NCBI RefSeq assembly: GCF_000972845.2
Contig: NC_040021.1
Span: 11,374,908 to 11,438,907 of the forward strand
Source of the DNA: Larimichthys crocea
Lineage: Eukaryota > Chordata > Actinopteri > Sciaenidae
Direction: 5' to 3'
DNA length: 64,000 bases
Shown: positions 20,606 through 30,245 of the stretch, in pieces
How positions within the stretch are numbered: the stretch's first letter is position 1
Layout: each line of letters begins with the position of its first letter
The notes under the pieces: model-generated
What the model saw: only the letters and a program-made list of their open reading frames with translations
What the model was told of the DNA's origin: nothing
The model's database searches: none
Translations under genes and position numbers: made by a program

Positions 20606-23462
20606 TTTAACTGTCCCAAAGTGAGCCACTGAAGCGTGAGAGGTGGGGGTCTTTCAGAGCGTTTGTCCTCAACAGCTTTCTGTCCTGTGTGCAAACTGCC
20701 CGTTGCAGAGAGATGGTTTTCTCAGAGATGCCTAGGAGCAAGCACAGCTGTAGTAGAGTCCATTCACAACTCATTGCGTATATCAGTCCTGTCATGTGAT
20801 GTTAATATAGGAAATCCTCCAATTCTACCTAAACCACTCCTACCAACTCAGACCTTGTATTGTCTCTTTAGTTAACAGTGCAAATAACAGCGAGAAAAGA
20901 AGATTTGAGGGTTAATAGGTCTTTGTTATTGATCACCTGTAAAAATACCTGTACTGTTAAAGATAATACATAGGATGTTCTTTTCCTCAGATTATGCATG
21001 CTGTTGACTATAGACTTTGATTCATATGTTTATAAGATCAGAACTTTCCTAATTGAAATTATTATATATTCAAGCCTTTGGAAACACAGAAAATGATAAG
21101 ACACTGACGTAGCAATAGAGCCTGCAATGTGACGTCTTTAAGATATGACACAGACGTAGTCAAAGTCTATTACACAGACTTATATTGCTTCTTGAAGATA
21201 TGATGGGTAAAGATATGATGAAATGCACTGATATAATAAAGCAATTTGACAACCAAATTGGTGCTAAACTCGTACGGACGCCGGATATTTAGGAGAGTCA
21301 ATTATAAAGTATGTAAAAGCTGTTTGTTGTGCACAAATGATGCAAAAAATGCTTCTGATATTAAGAAAATAACCTGACATGCCCACTGGCTTTGTACAGT
21401 TGTCAGAAGAAAGTGAAGTGAAGACTAAAGCATTGAAGACGAAAAGACTGCAAGTTAAAAGACATCCTCATTAGAAGTATCCCAGCAAGTTTGTCTTTAC
21501 TGCATCCAAAAGCCCAGCTCGTACTTTGGGATACACACAGCACATTTTCCAGCACGAAGTGATGACTTTACACTGACATTTACTGTGCTGTACTGTTAAT
21601 GTACTGACTCAAGTGTTGTTTGTTCAAAGTCTTAAAGTGTTAAATCTGATGCTTGTGATCTTATATTAACAGAGGCACGATGCTGGTCTTGGCACTCCTG
21701 TCTGCTTATTTGGCTGCTCATGTGGATTTTACAATGTCCATGCTGCTACTAATTTAGATGAACAGAATACAACAATAGAGCAGCACACAAACGGTTACAC
21801 TGGGTGGATACATTTTCATAAAAGGTCAAATAAATTTCATATATGTGAAGAATTTTGTGTTTTTTTAATGTCAAAAAAACAATTTGTGCATTACATCTGT
21901 GTGTATTTACAACTTTGATCTGTTCTAGTCTCTATTTTTTAGTAACTTCAGGCCTGAAGTACTGTATCTTTATCAGTTTTAGCCAACTATAATGCCCTCT
22001 TTGTGTCTAACCAAGAAATCTCTGAATAAACTGTAATACACAGCTCTCCTTTGGGTGATCTTTGGACCAGGGCTGTTCCAAAATATGTGGAACAGCTTTT
22101 CAGAGAACTTACTGTAATAGCATCCAAACTTACTCACAGCTGCAAGTAATTCGTTTTCAGTGTAACACGGGACATAGTGGTAAACTAGATTAATATTTTC
22201 TTTTTATTGTTCCCTATTTCTTTAGGACACACTCTACATTGAATTAGGAATTGTTCCTTTGCTGCCTTTTAACTAGTTATTGTATTTGTGATTTATATTT
22301 ATTTGGATTAGGTTGTTTTATTCAAACATATTATTAAAAGATTTGTTTTACTTGTCTTACACTTTCTGTGGTTAATATTGTAGCTGAGTGGCAAGTAAAT
22401 AAACTTGACTTAACATGTTTAAAGGTCATGTTTGAGGAACAGAGATGTGTTTCGTGCTTACGAATGATCAGTGACTTGGAGTTTTCTTCCTTCGTGTATA
22501 GACCATGATTACTGCAGCTGTTTGTCTTCATCTGTCACTGATATCATTTCTCTGACATTGACAGTGAGCTTGAATATCTGAAAAGTTATACATGGTACAT
22601 AGTGGTTATGGTTCGTCTTGCATGTTGGCTCACTGTATATTGCTCCCATTCATTCTCTCACATTCTCAGCAGGCAATGTTGTGACTTGAGCGCGCAGGAG
22701 ATGCTCTGTGGTCGCCTGTGTGCGCGTAATTACGCACGTGTGCCAAAGAGATGTGGGGCTGTCCATATGATCAGTGATTAGTTATAGAGCTATTAGTTTG
22801 AATCATGATGAAGTAGGCAAATAGATAACTTTATCTAGTTATTGACTAAAGCACAGTGTTGTTTCACAGCCTACCTGATTCCCAAAGACTCCGATGGAGC
22901 AGGCGGTGGACACTTCCTCTGAACCGAACCACACTGAAGCGATTCTCGACGGCATCCCGAGGATGAACACCTGCGCGAACGAGCAGCAGAACTGTCCCAG
23001 AAAGGTGACGGCGAACAGGTTGGGTCTAACGCTGGCCACTTTGATCCACGTCCCCGCACAGTTTAGAGCTGTGGCCACAAGCGCGATGACCCGGAGCCCC
23101 TTTTTGTCCAGCAGCCAGGTCACCGGGAAGATTAAGGGAATGTAAGTCAGCATGTAGATCATAGACATCCAGTCTATGGTGAAGGCGTCCACGTTGTAGA
23201 ACTTCATGAAAATGTTGCCGATGATGCCGTACTGTATCCATTGGAAGGAGTTGCAGAGTGAATAGGAGCTGAACAGGAGGACAATCATCCAGCGTCGCTT
23301 GTACAGGCGGGTGGGTTGTAGCGTTTCTTGACCGTCCAGCGGAGCCTGATCGCCGGCGCACTGCGCCGCCTCACCCGCCTCCAGCTTGACATGGTCCTCC
23401 AAGTCTGCCTTGATCTGTTCCCCGTTTAGTTTACCATCTCCTAACGATTGTTTCTCGCCCAT
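7730..23462 (-). CDS. flvcr2: FLVCR2-like MFS transporter, isoform A (first exon 1A)
   Basis: Plasma-membrane major-facilitator transporter of the SLC49 family; FLVCR2 is known as a choline/ethanolamine carrier (earlier a heme importer candidate). Coding exons on the minus strand, in order: 22875-23462, 19162-19303, 16188-16328, 15169-15236, 14486-14589, 13622-13732, 12047-12152, 10853-10964, 7730-7806. All boundaries have GT/AG, phases match throughout, and the sum is 482 codons plus TGA. Family signatures seen: NSFQWIQYG in helix 1, SRIASVWFG and [14 protein letters not shown] before helix 5, [11 protein letters not shown] (exon 2), [14 protein letters not shown] (exons 4-5), [20 protein letters not shown] (exon 7), AGNIFLCVF (exon 8). 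Length is close to the roughly 526 residues of human FLVCR2; the C-terminal tail is shorter. Transcription runs away from batf, which lies 1.7 kb upstream on the same strand. Assigned to FLVCR2 rather than FLVCR1 by exon 1A wording and by linkage to batf. Confidence 0.9.
7990..8600. repeat. Foldback element, family A, intact arms
   Basis: Left arm begins ACTTTAACATTTTGGGAAATA (about 8017) with AGAGTTAGAGAAG and GATACCACTTAG. The right arm carries GCCAATCATCTCCTGGC and GGTATCAATCATCTCATCTAACTCTCC (in inverse orientation), up to GCGAAT at about 8567. The whole unit is about 560 bases. The short frame at 8522-8749 is partly made of this arm and is not a gene. Confidence 0.65.
12157..12173. repeat. 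CA repeat abutting the flvcr2 exon 7 acceptor
   Basis: A CA run of about 17 bases on the plus strand reads as TG repeats ending a few bases before CCAG at the exon 7 acceptor (exon starts 12152). Confidence 0.85.
13830..14370 (-). pseudogene. Possible decayed transporter exons inside flvcr2 intron 5
   Basis: Two short membrane-protein-like stretches lie between flvcr2 exons 5 and 6 on the same strand. The first (about 14215-14360) reads [15 protein letters not shown] then [11 protein letters not shown] before a TAG. It lines up loosely with real exon 6 (VYFMSLVG ... [10 protein letters not shown]), about 10 of 32 residues identical. The second (about 13830-13945), after an acceptor-like pyrimidine tract, reads [18 protein letters not shown] and stops at TAA. 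The order is that of the C-terminal half of an MFS carrier, but donors are missing. It could be a degraded duplicate of flvcr2 exons 6-7, a relic of another carrier, or chance hydrophobic reading. Weak evidence. Confidence 0.25.
15583..15635. repeat. CA-type microsatellite in flvcr2 intron 4
   Basis: CA repeats running into CGCACA and CTCACA variants. Confidence 0.9.
17929..18016. repeat. Exact 44-bp tandem duplication in flvcr2 intron 2
   Basis: The unit starting AATCATCAACCAGGCTCAG occurs at 17929-17972 and again, identical, at 17973-18016. Zero divergence implies a recent event or an assembly artefact. Confidence 0.95.
19970..20605 (-). CDS. flvcr2: flvcr2 alternative first coding exon 1B
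   Basis: 212 codons from ATG at 20603-20605 to donor GTTTGT at 19969. An in-frame GTG lies 24 bases upstream of the ATG and an in-frame TGA at 20654-20656, so this is the first usable ATG. The N-terminus (1-70) is unrelated to that of exon 1A. From the LYHRRW motif onward it aligns without gaps to exon 1A at about two thirds identity. Trp91 is kept, but the preceding residue is Met (FMW, not FQW); the coordinating Gln is Thr180 (codon ACT at 20066-20068); PSR is PSY (Tyr189). There are no stops or frameshifts, and many differences are conservative hydrophobic swaps in helices, which suggests selection rather than decay. Confidence 0.8.
20606..22874. other. flvcr2 intron between exons 1A and 1B; expected exon 1B promoter
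   Basis: No exon-like sequence was seen between the two first exons, in particular no copies of exons 2-9. The part next to 20606-20900 must contain the 5' leader and promoter of exon 1B if that isoform is made independently; no clear TATA box or CpG cluster stands out. A perfect palindrome GCGTAATTACGC lies at about 22724-22735. Confidence 0.5.
22875..23462 (-). CDS. flvcr2: flvcr2 alternative first coding exon 1A
   Basis: 196 codons from ATG at 23460-23462 (A at -3 and G at +4, a good Kozak context) to donor GTAGGC at 22874. Residues 1-55 are charged and hydrophilic. Helix 1 is about 57-80 with NSFQW (Trp75), helices 2-4 follow, and the exon ends in helix 5 at GVFGNQ. Trp75 corresponds to the family tryptophan that packs on the choline ammonium group (FLVCR2 W102). 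Gln164, 89 residues later, corresponds to the coordinating glutamine (FLVCR2 Q191). SRIASVWFG is retained. This copy reads as the conventional FLVCR2 exon. The spacing of 89 residues between Trp and Gln equals that in human FLVCR1 (125 to 214) and FLVCR2 (102 to 191) as I recall the published numbering. Confidence 0.9.
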
Positions 23463-25133
23463 ATTAAACTATTCAATATACTCATGGAGTATAAAGTTTA
23501 ACAACTATATTGTGGTTAAATAACTAAGTGAGAGTCGTCCTGTTTCATGTGTGAACACTAAACAATCCAGCGCGCCACGGTAACGACAGTCAGTCCTACG
23601 ACTTCATGTTTTCCGCTACAAAAGGAGAAGTTCAGACATATGTTTGAGTCTGTATCGGAATAGTTATTAAACAAGTAGTGAAGGCTTTAACAACTTCCAG
23701 TTTGTGCGGCACTCTCGGCACCATAAATTCATTTACCTCCCCCGGGTTGAAGTGAGTTCAAGTAGCCGCCCAAAGTTTGTACAATAAAAATCTAATTTAA
23801 AGTCACAGATAATTTTATGTATGTATATTATCCTGCCTTTCAGGTCGACTTTATCCGAGTGTTAACACGTGTAGGAGTGCCTCATATGACCCTCCACCCG
23901 GACATAAAACCCGCTTTGGGATCTTGAAACAAGTTGGTCAACACAAGCACAAGGGCGGAGTTACATTTACTGTTCTTTGTGTTATCGGAGCAGTCTGTAA
24001 CGCGGAGATATCTCAAAAAGTTTGTAAAAACGCCTGTAAATGTGTGCATTGTCTACTCTGAGATAATGCCTGTTGTTGGAAATGTAGGCTAGAATATGCC
24101 TGTAATAACTTCATACAGCCTCCTAAAGATATTTAGAGCAGATCGTGTGTTTTAGCCTCTTATCTAATAATACTGACAATAAAATGTGTATAAAAAGAAT
24201 GAATGACATGAAAGCCCCAGTTGTGTTCAAGGACAAAGGTTAATTCATACCCACACAGAACGATTCAGGCTATGAATGATTATTTTTGTGCTTTACAACA
24301 TAAGCTACAGAAGCTCCACCTCTCATGATGGTGAACAGCGCCATCTAGGGCTCATTAAAAGAATAAAACAAGTTCAGACTTTACACATTGCATTGCATGA
24401 AGATAAGAAATATCTCTGGAGGTCAGAAACAAGTACCTAAAAGGCATCACATTTAATAAATATCTCTGCTGGGTCTTCTTCACACACCAGCATTATCACC
24501 AGTACACAAGTCAAGACCCTTTCTTTGAATTCCCACTCTTCACTGTCAGCTGTTTCTTTTTGGTACATCAAAACCTTTTTTTTTTCCTTCTTTTTTTTTT
24601 TTATAGGATCTTGACTTTACATTCTTGTTTGTCCACAATCAAATCTGTCAAAAATCTCCTGAGCATTATCGATCTACATTTACACAATGAAACACATGAA
24701 TAAACACTAAGAAACTCTAAACATGACAGGATGACAGAGGTGCTCTCCATGACACTAAAAATAAGCCATTTACAAAAATACTGTGTCATATGAATCACAT
24801 GAACATACAGTAAGTTGTTTTTTGTTCTTTCTCCCAATGTAAACATAGACTGGGTGACAATTCTACTTATCGAGCCGTTTAAGTTCACAGACAGATCACT
24901 GATATTAATCAGATAAAAGCAAAGAGGTGAGCAGAAGCAAAATAAATAGTTTTGAATACTTCATGTTACAGTTTGGGTTCCATACTGTCATTGTCTGGCC
25001 CGTCACGTTACTCCTTGATCGGTTTTGAACAACGGTTAACATTTATAGACACATCTCCGGTCAGTCTTTCTCTCCATTGAGGTCAGTCATCTGTTCACAG
25101 CACGTCTTTCGGCCGTCTCAGTAGTCATGCAGG
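23463..25133. other. batf 3' flank and flvcr2 exon 1A 5' flank
   Basis: About 1.7 kb between the batf stop and the flvcr2 1A ATG, both genes reading leftward. It should hold the batf 3' UTR and the flvcr2 promoter. No AATAAA on the minus strand was found near the batf stop; the best variant is ATTAAA at about 24452-24457. A poly-T run (plus strand) lies at about 24577-24602. Confidence 0.5.
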
Positions 25134-28100
25134 TCAGTGCTGGTAGTGTGGTACAGTGATGTGCTGGTGGTGGTAGCTGCTGTGATGAGGAGGGTAGAGG
25201 AGGTCGGGGGTCTGAGGAGTCAGGCCGGCGCACATTGGTTCATGGCTGCTCAGCACGGACGACAGATACTTGACCTCTTCGGTCAGCTGCTTCACCTCCT
25301 TCCTCAGGGCAGCGTTTTCCTTCTCCAGGTTCTCACTCTCCTGGGAAACACACAGGAACAAGATGTGTGAGTGGCTTTTATTACTTATAAAAGTGGTTGT
25401 ACTGTCCGATTGGAAGCCATAAAAGTGATACTATTCAACTGTCATCAAAGAAAAGCCAAGTATGCAGCATTAAATCCTGTTTTCATACAGTTGTTTAACC
25501 TTTTTTTGCTCCTCAGAGGTTGAATACTACATTCCCTGACATTTAACCCTCTGGCATCTTATGAATGGCCCTGTGGACCTTGAAGAACAATATAACACCA
25601 TTGTGATGGTGACATTTGTGGTTTTGAGTAGTTTCCACAGCAACTACTAGGATAATTTGCCATGAACTGTGGTACACGCATACCCCCTTCAGCATAATTG
25701 AATAATTTGGTGATCTTTTCTTCTACCAAATACAAAACTAATGACATCCCCAACAGTGCCAGGTAGCAATGTTAGCATGCACTAAAATGTGATGGTGAAC
25801 TATGACTTATAAGAGTTAGCATGTTAGCATAGCCACCTGTAAGCATGCATGGCATTAGCTGCCTAGCATGGCTGGAGGCTATTTCTCTAAACTCATGGCA
25901 GGCATCAGTTTCCAGTCAGTTCAGTAGGTGTGAACCAACACGTAGACACTACTCGCTTGAATCTTCCGTGAGATAGGTTATCTGTGGTGGCAACACGTCT
26001 ACTTAGTGCTTTCGACCACATATTATCATCCAACAAAAACGGAATGTTGCACGTGAAGTTATCTGTAATGGGCTGTCTATCTCCAGCATCTGCAAGTCGC
26101 TATCGTATTCGGTATCGGTATTCTTTGGAAAATAGTTGTACGTGATGTGGGCTAAATGTACATTCGCTGCTTCTTTTTGTTTTGTTTCCAGATACAAGTT
26201 TCGAGAAAACCAGATGAAATCATGAATTGTTTAAGTAATAAAACTAGATGATTATGGTTGTGATTTTTTAATCTACTCAACTTGTTTTTCTTGAATAAGG
26301 ACAAATGTTCGCTTGGGAGTAAAACATTAAAAATTGCCTACAGTAGTGAAGCCCATTCATACCGATTCAAACATCAAACATCACAATATAAACTGCCTGC
26401 AGCTCACTAAACACCACAATCTGAAAAGTTGCCATTCAGATACTTTTGGATGATGTAAGAACATTTTCCAAAACAAGCTCTTGTGTCTCGTATCTTTCGT
26501 AGTGATCATCAACTTTGAGATAATATAAGTAGAGCAAACTCTACGTCAAAATGTTTTTTTTCTTTAATGTGGGAACAGCAGGGGAGAAATCTTCCACTCT
26601 AATGAAAAGGTCATCACACCGTGGCCGAAAGATCACAATACTGAGCTATGGGTCCTTACTGTCACAGAACCTTTGGGCAAACCCCTTCACTTGCGTCACT
26701 TAGCCAAATACAGCCCACTGCTATCAGCGCTTTACAAGAAGTGACTGCCTTTTTCTCCCCTCCTGCCCACGACATACAATTTCAAGCTCATTTACACAGA
26801 AGAAAAAAATACTACTGAAGAAACAGGAAATAAGCCACTGTGTCATAGAGAGGGAAAATTCGCCTTCCTGTTTATCTAGTGAGACGATGAAAGCAAAACC
26901 ACAAAATATACTCTGTGGTCCTCTGGTGTTCTCTCAGGCAGGGTTTAAAGGCATGGTTAATATACACCATTATTCACAGAAACGATCCTCATCACATCGA
27001 TGAATCTACTACTGCCTACAGTGTGGCTTTTCTGAACGTTAAAATCTCTCCAGTTCATCTGATGAAGTTCACAGAAGCTGCTGTGAAAAACGTCACGGTG
27101 ACATAGTACAGTACAGCGCAAAACGATCTCGGCCTGAACGAGGAAGTCACACAGAGAGTGAATATGTGGTCAGTGTGCTCAAATGTGTGCTGAGGTAAGA
27201 AGTGTCAGCGTGTAGAGTTACTGCAGGTAATAAAGCATTCAAAAGACAATCACTGTTGCATACGCAGGTTTGGGGGGGGATTTGAAAAGCAAGTCCAGAT
27301 GTTCAGAAAAAAAGCCCCACTTTGACACTTTAGCTAATGAATATCATCCTGTGCCAAGTCAAACAAGTAAAAGCTGAAATGACAGCGCGATCCCCTGCAT
27401 TAAATGAGCTGCATTAAAAAAGAACAATGGGGGGCGACGAGCAAAGCGTCTGGCCTGTATCGTATTCAGCGTTGCAGTCTCTGGTGTTGGATTCTGCTGC
27501 AAAAGGGAGTGATTGCCCACACGTGCTAATTTATTCCTTAAGCTTCTGCAAACACACAGAAGAGCGTCCAAGTGTGCAGCCCAACAGAAGCCATGACACA
27601 TTCGCCACATGGTCAGGTAGCATTTTGTAAATATAGTACAAACCCATTCCCTCAGGCTTGAACGTGCTGCATGCGCACTTAGAAAGAGACAGTAACTGTA
27701 ATACATGTCCATATATCGTGGAGTTAGATTGGAAATTGATCATCTAGTAAAGCCTTCAATACCTTTTATCATTATTCATGCGAATTTCACTAAAGCTGTA
27801 TCTCCTAAATCAGTGTGTAGCTATGATATATAATCTTACTTTAAGCAGCATAGTAGAATAAGGCAAGAAGTTTGGCTTGTGTACAGAGTAATCCTTCACT
27901 TTCCATCTTTGACCTCCCCCCCAAAGTAAAGTAAACACTGTTTACACTCTACATCTAACACCATGTGTTCTCTTCTCTTTTCTTCCTCATGTCTTTGGCA
28001 AATGTCTCAAGAAGCTTTTCGATGTATGAGCATGAGAGCGGTGTGTGTTGCAGAGAAAAGTCTCCTCACCAAATGTAGGCTGTCAGCTTTCTGAGTTTGC

Positions 28101-29285
28101 CTCATCCTGCTCTTTTGAGCAGCGATCCGGTTCTTCTCCCGCCTCATCACCTTCTTTGCATCGTCTGAGGAGCTCTGAGAAGATACAGATGCCGACAGTT
28201 CAATGTGTGTGCACAGCGACATAAAGATCAAGTGGCAAACTGCACTTACAGAGTTTCCTGTACCTGAAAGAGTGAATTTGTTGATTAAGATCAGACTGTC
28301 ACTGGCTCCTGCTGGTGGGTTTACAAGCGTAATGGAAGTGTTATCTGTTTTAATGACAGTTTGACAGAAGATGGGCTCAACTTAACAGTTATTGTGAAGG
28401 GCAGGGTCGGGGAGGGGCTGAGTCATCCGTTAGGTATAACGCACACCCTGTTTCGTGTCCTGAGCCCTCGATTTTCTTGGTATCGTAATAACTAATCTCA
28501 TTTCAAAAAGCTGAGTCAGTTGTACATCAAAGAGGAAACAAATTAATGATCTAACGTCCGTTAACGCATTCTTGAAAATACCCCCAAACAACTCATCCTG
28601 CTGTGAAGTGCTTTATCATATCAAGTGAGGCTTCCATCTTCTAACATGTGTAACAAGCAAACAGCATTTGAATGTTTTATCACCACATTGCTCTTGAGCA
28701 ACAATGTGCTAGAATACCAGCACACGTGAAACCAGACGGCAGTGAGGATGATGAGTCTCACATGCACAGAAACAGAACGTACTGTGTTTGGTGTCTGTTC
28801 CTGACAGCTCTCAAATCATTCACAGTTTGAAGACTTGCAAAAAAAATTAAAAACCCACTAACAACAAAGGATTCCCAACTGCTTGGATAAGTGATAAACA
28901 TTTTGCATTTCACAAAAGCACTACACTTGAAAGCGAGTCATGCCTGCAGCCCATGTGTGCAAGTGAAACACCCCGAGAAGCTGTGAAAAAAAAAGACAGC
29001 AAAGGCAGAGCTCGTGTCTCTTTGGTTGTTGCTGCCACACTAAACATGCATCAACACACGCTGCATCCAATCAAATCAATCAGAGATTTAAGAGAGAGAT
29101 GTAGCATTTTAATACACATGACTTGTGATTAAAATGAACGTCTATAGATCCCCAGTGAGAATAGGATGTAAGAACATAAACTGAGCACATAATTTAGAAA
29201 GTACACGGAGGTACACACTTACCGGTCTGCTTCCAGGAGATGGGGACTTGTAACTTGTGTCATTGCTGTCAGAGCCCTGAGCCAT
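25134..29285 (-). CDS. batf: Basic leucine zipper transcription factor BATF
   Basis: Nuclear AP-1-type bZIP protein; BATF lacks a transactivation domain, pairs with JUN proteins and works with IRF4/IRF8 in lymphoid and dendritic cells. Coding exons: 29223-29285, 28070-28174, 25134-25340; all junctions phase 0, GT/AG; 124 residues against 125 in human. Exon 1 encodes a Ser/Asp-rich start (MAQGSDSNDTSYKSPSPG). Exon 2 is the basic region, with KNRIAAQKSRMRQTQKAD at about 35-52; Asn36 and Arg44 are the DNA-contacting N-x7-R pair. Exon 3 is the zipper: leucines at 54, 61, 68, 75 and 82 fall every seventh residue, then SHEPMC and a His/Tyr-rich tail. The ATG is in a good context (G at -3, G at +4). 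Intron 2 (2.7 kb) carries a dispersed repeat; intron 1 carries two AP-1 sites. Confidence 0.95.
25555..25885. repeat. Teleost dispersed repeat in batf intron 2
   Basis: Contains the family wording ATTTGCCATGAACTGTGGTA, ACTAATGACATCCCC, GTTAGCATGCACTAAAATG and AGTTAGCATGTTAGCATAGC, typical of a widespread non-autonomous fish element. Confidence 0.55.
28419..28518. promoter_or_regulatory. Two AP-1 motifs in batf intron 1
   Basis: TGAGTCA occurs at 28419-28425 and again at 28512-28518 (the latter as CTGAGTCAG), 93 bases apart, about 250-350 bases beyond the exon 2 boundary inside intron 1. TGAGTCA is the binding site of AP-1 and BATF-JUN dimers, so feedback control is possible. Motif presence is direct; function is inference. 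Confidence 0.35.
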
Positions 29286-29388
29286 AGCCAACCGTGGCGA
29301 CTGAAACCGTGTGTCTTTGTCCACTTCTGCTTTGTGTTTTTGAGTATGTGTGTGTGTGCGGTATGAGTGTGTATGTTGGTGACGGATA

Positions 29389-29547
29389 GAGAAAGAGAGA
29401 GAGAGAGAGAAAGAAAGAAAGAAAGAGAGAGAGAGAGTCTGTGTAGCAGAACGAGTGCTGAGAAGAACTTGGCTTAATGAGTCTCTTTCTTCCCTCTTTT
29501 CTTTCACTCCTCCTTCTCTTTCACTCTCTCGCTCATGCTCTCTTCCT

Positions 29548-29591
<44 letters not shown>
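29389..29591. repeat. Purine and pyrimidine microsatellites in the batf 5' leader
   Basis: On the plus strand a GA/GAAA tract (29389-29437) is followed by a pyrimidine-rich stretch (29483-29530) and a perfect TC run (29551-29591). They lie 105-305 bases upstream of the batf ATG. The GA and TC blocks are mutually complementary and could fold into a hairpin in RNA or form triplex DNA. TG repeats at 29345-29359 adjoin them. Confidence 0.85.
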
Positions 29592-29594
<3 letters not shown>

Positions 29595-30219
29595 ACACAT
29601 ACACAGTGAGACTCGCTGCCTAATTAGCTGTATCTGATGTGGCTTCTGGTAAGAATCTGGGTAAGTTGCATTAGACTGGAAGTCACATGTCTGATGGAAA
29701 GTTAAAGCACATAAGGTAATCTTGTAAACTCCAGAAAAACAACACACTGAAGGTTATAGTTACAATTTGAATAAACATGGGTGGATATTGGCAAGCTCAG
29801 AAAAAAAGTTTTTTTAAGACTTAACCACTTGACCACATGTCAAATAAATAAATATTTGTTTTTGTAGAAATTAATGTTTGGTAGCAACATGTTTAAATTT
29901 AATGGAAGAAAAATGAGACACAATATAACCTTCCTGCACGTGTTATTATGTGTGTGTCGGGGGGTGGTCGTGGGGTATGTCTGGTGACAATGTGGTAGGC
30001 AACCATCATGGGTATTCCCTCTTCCTCTTTTTTTTAGCAGCCACATATGATATCATGTTTCGACCTAATCCTCAAGAGACGGCGCATCCTAAAACTCCAC
30101 ATGGACGACTGCCTCGTAAGTATTTACACATGCTTCATGGTAATTTCCAGAACAGCACCACGCTTTCCTTGCCTTGCCGGTGTGTCACCAGCTGCAATAA
30201 GGTGAAGCAATGTCGAAGG

Positions 30220-30245
30220 CCTTGGGCATTGAGAAATGCCCAAGG
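30220..30245. repeat. Short perfect hairpin with GAGA loop
   Basis: CCTTGGGCATT (30220-30230) pairs with AATGCCCAAGG (30235-30245) across a GAGA tetraloop. No associated gene. Confidence 0.6.

Noticed and set aside
27359..27712. 117-codon minus-strand frame in batf intron 2
   Set aside because: No homology recognised and no splice signals; chance frame within an intron.
29142..29747. 201-codon open frame containing batf exon 1
   Set aside because: It runs through the batf leader microsatellites and past the exon 1 donor. BATF proteins begin at the internal ATG at 29285.
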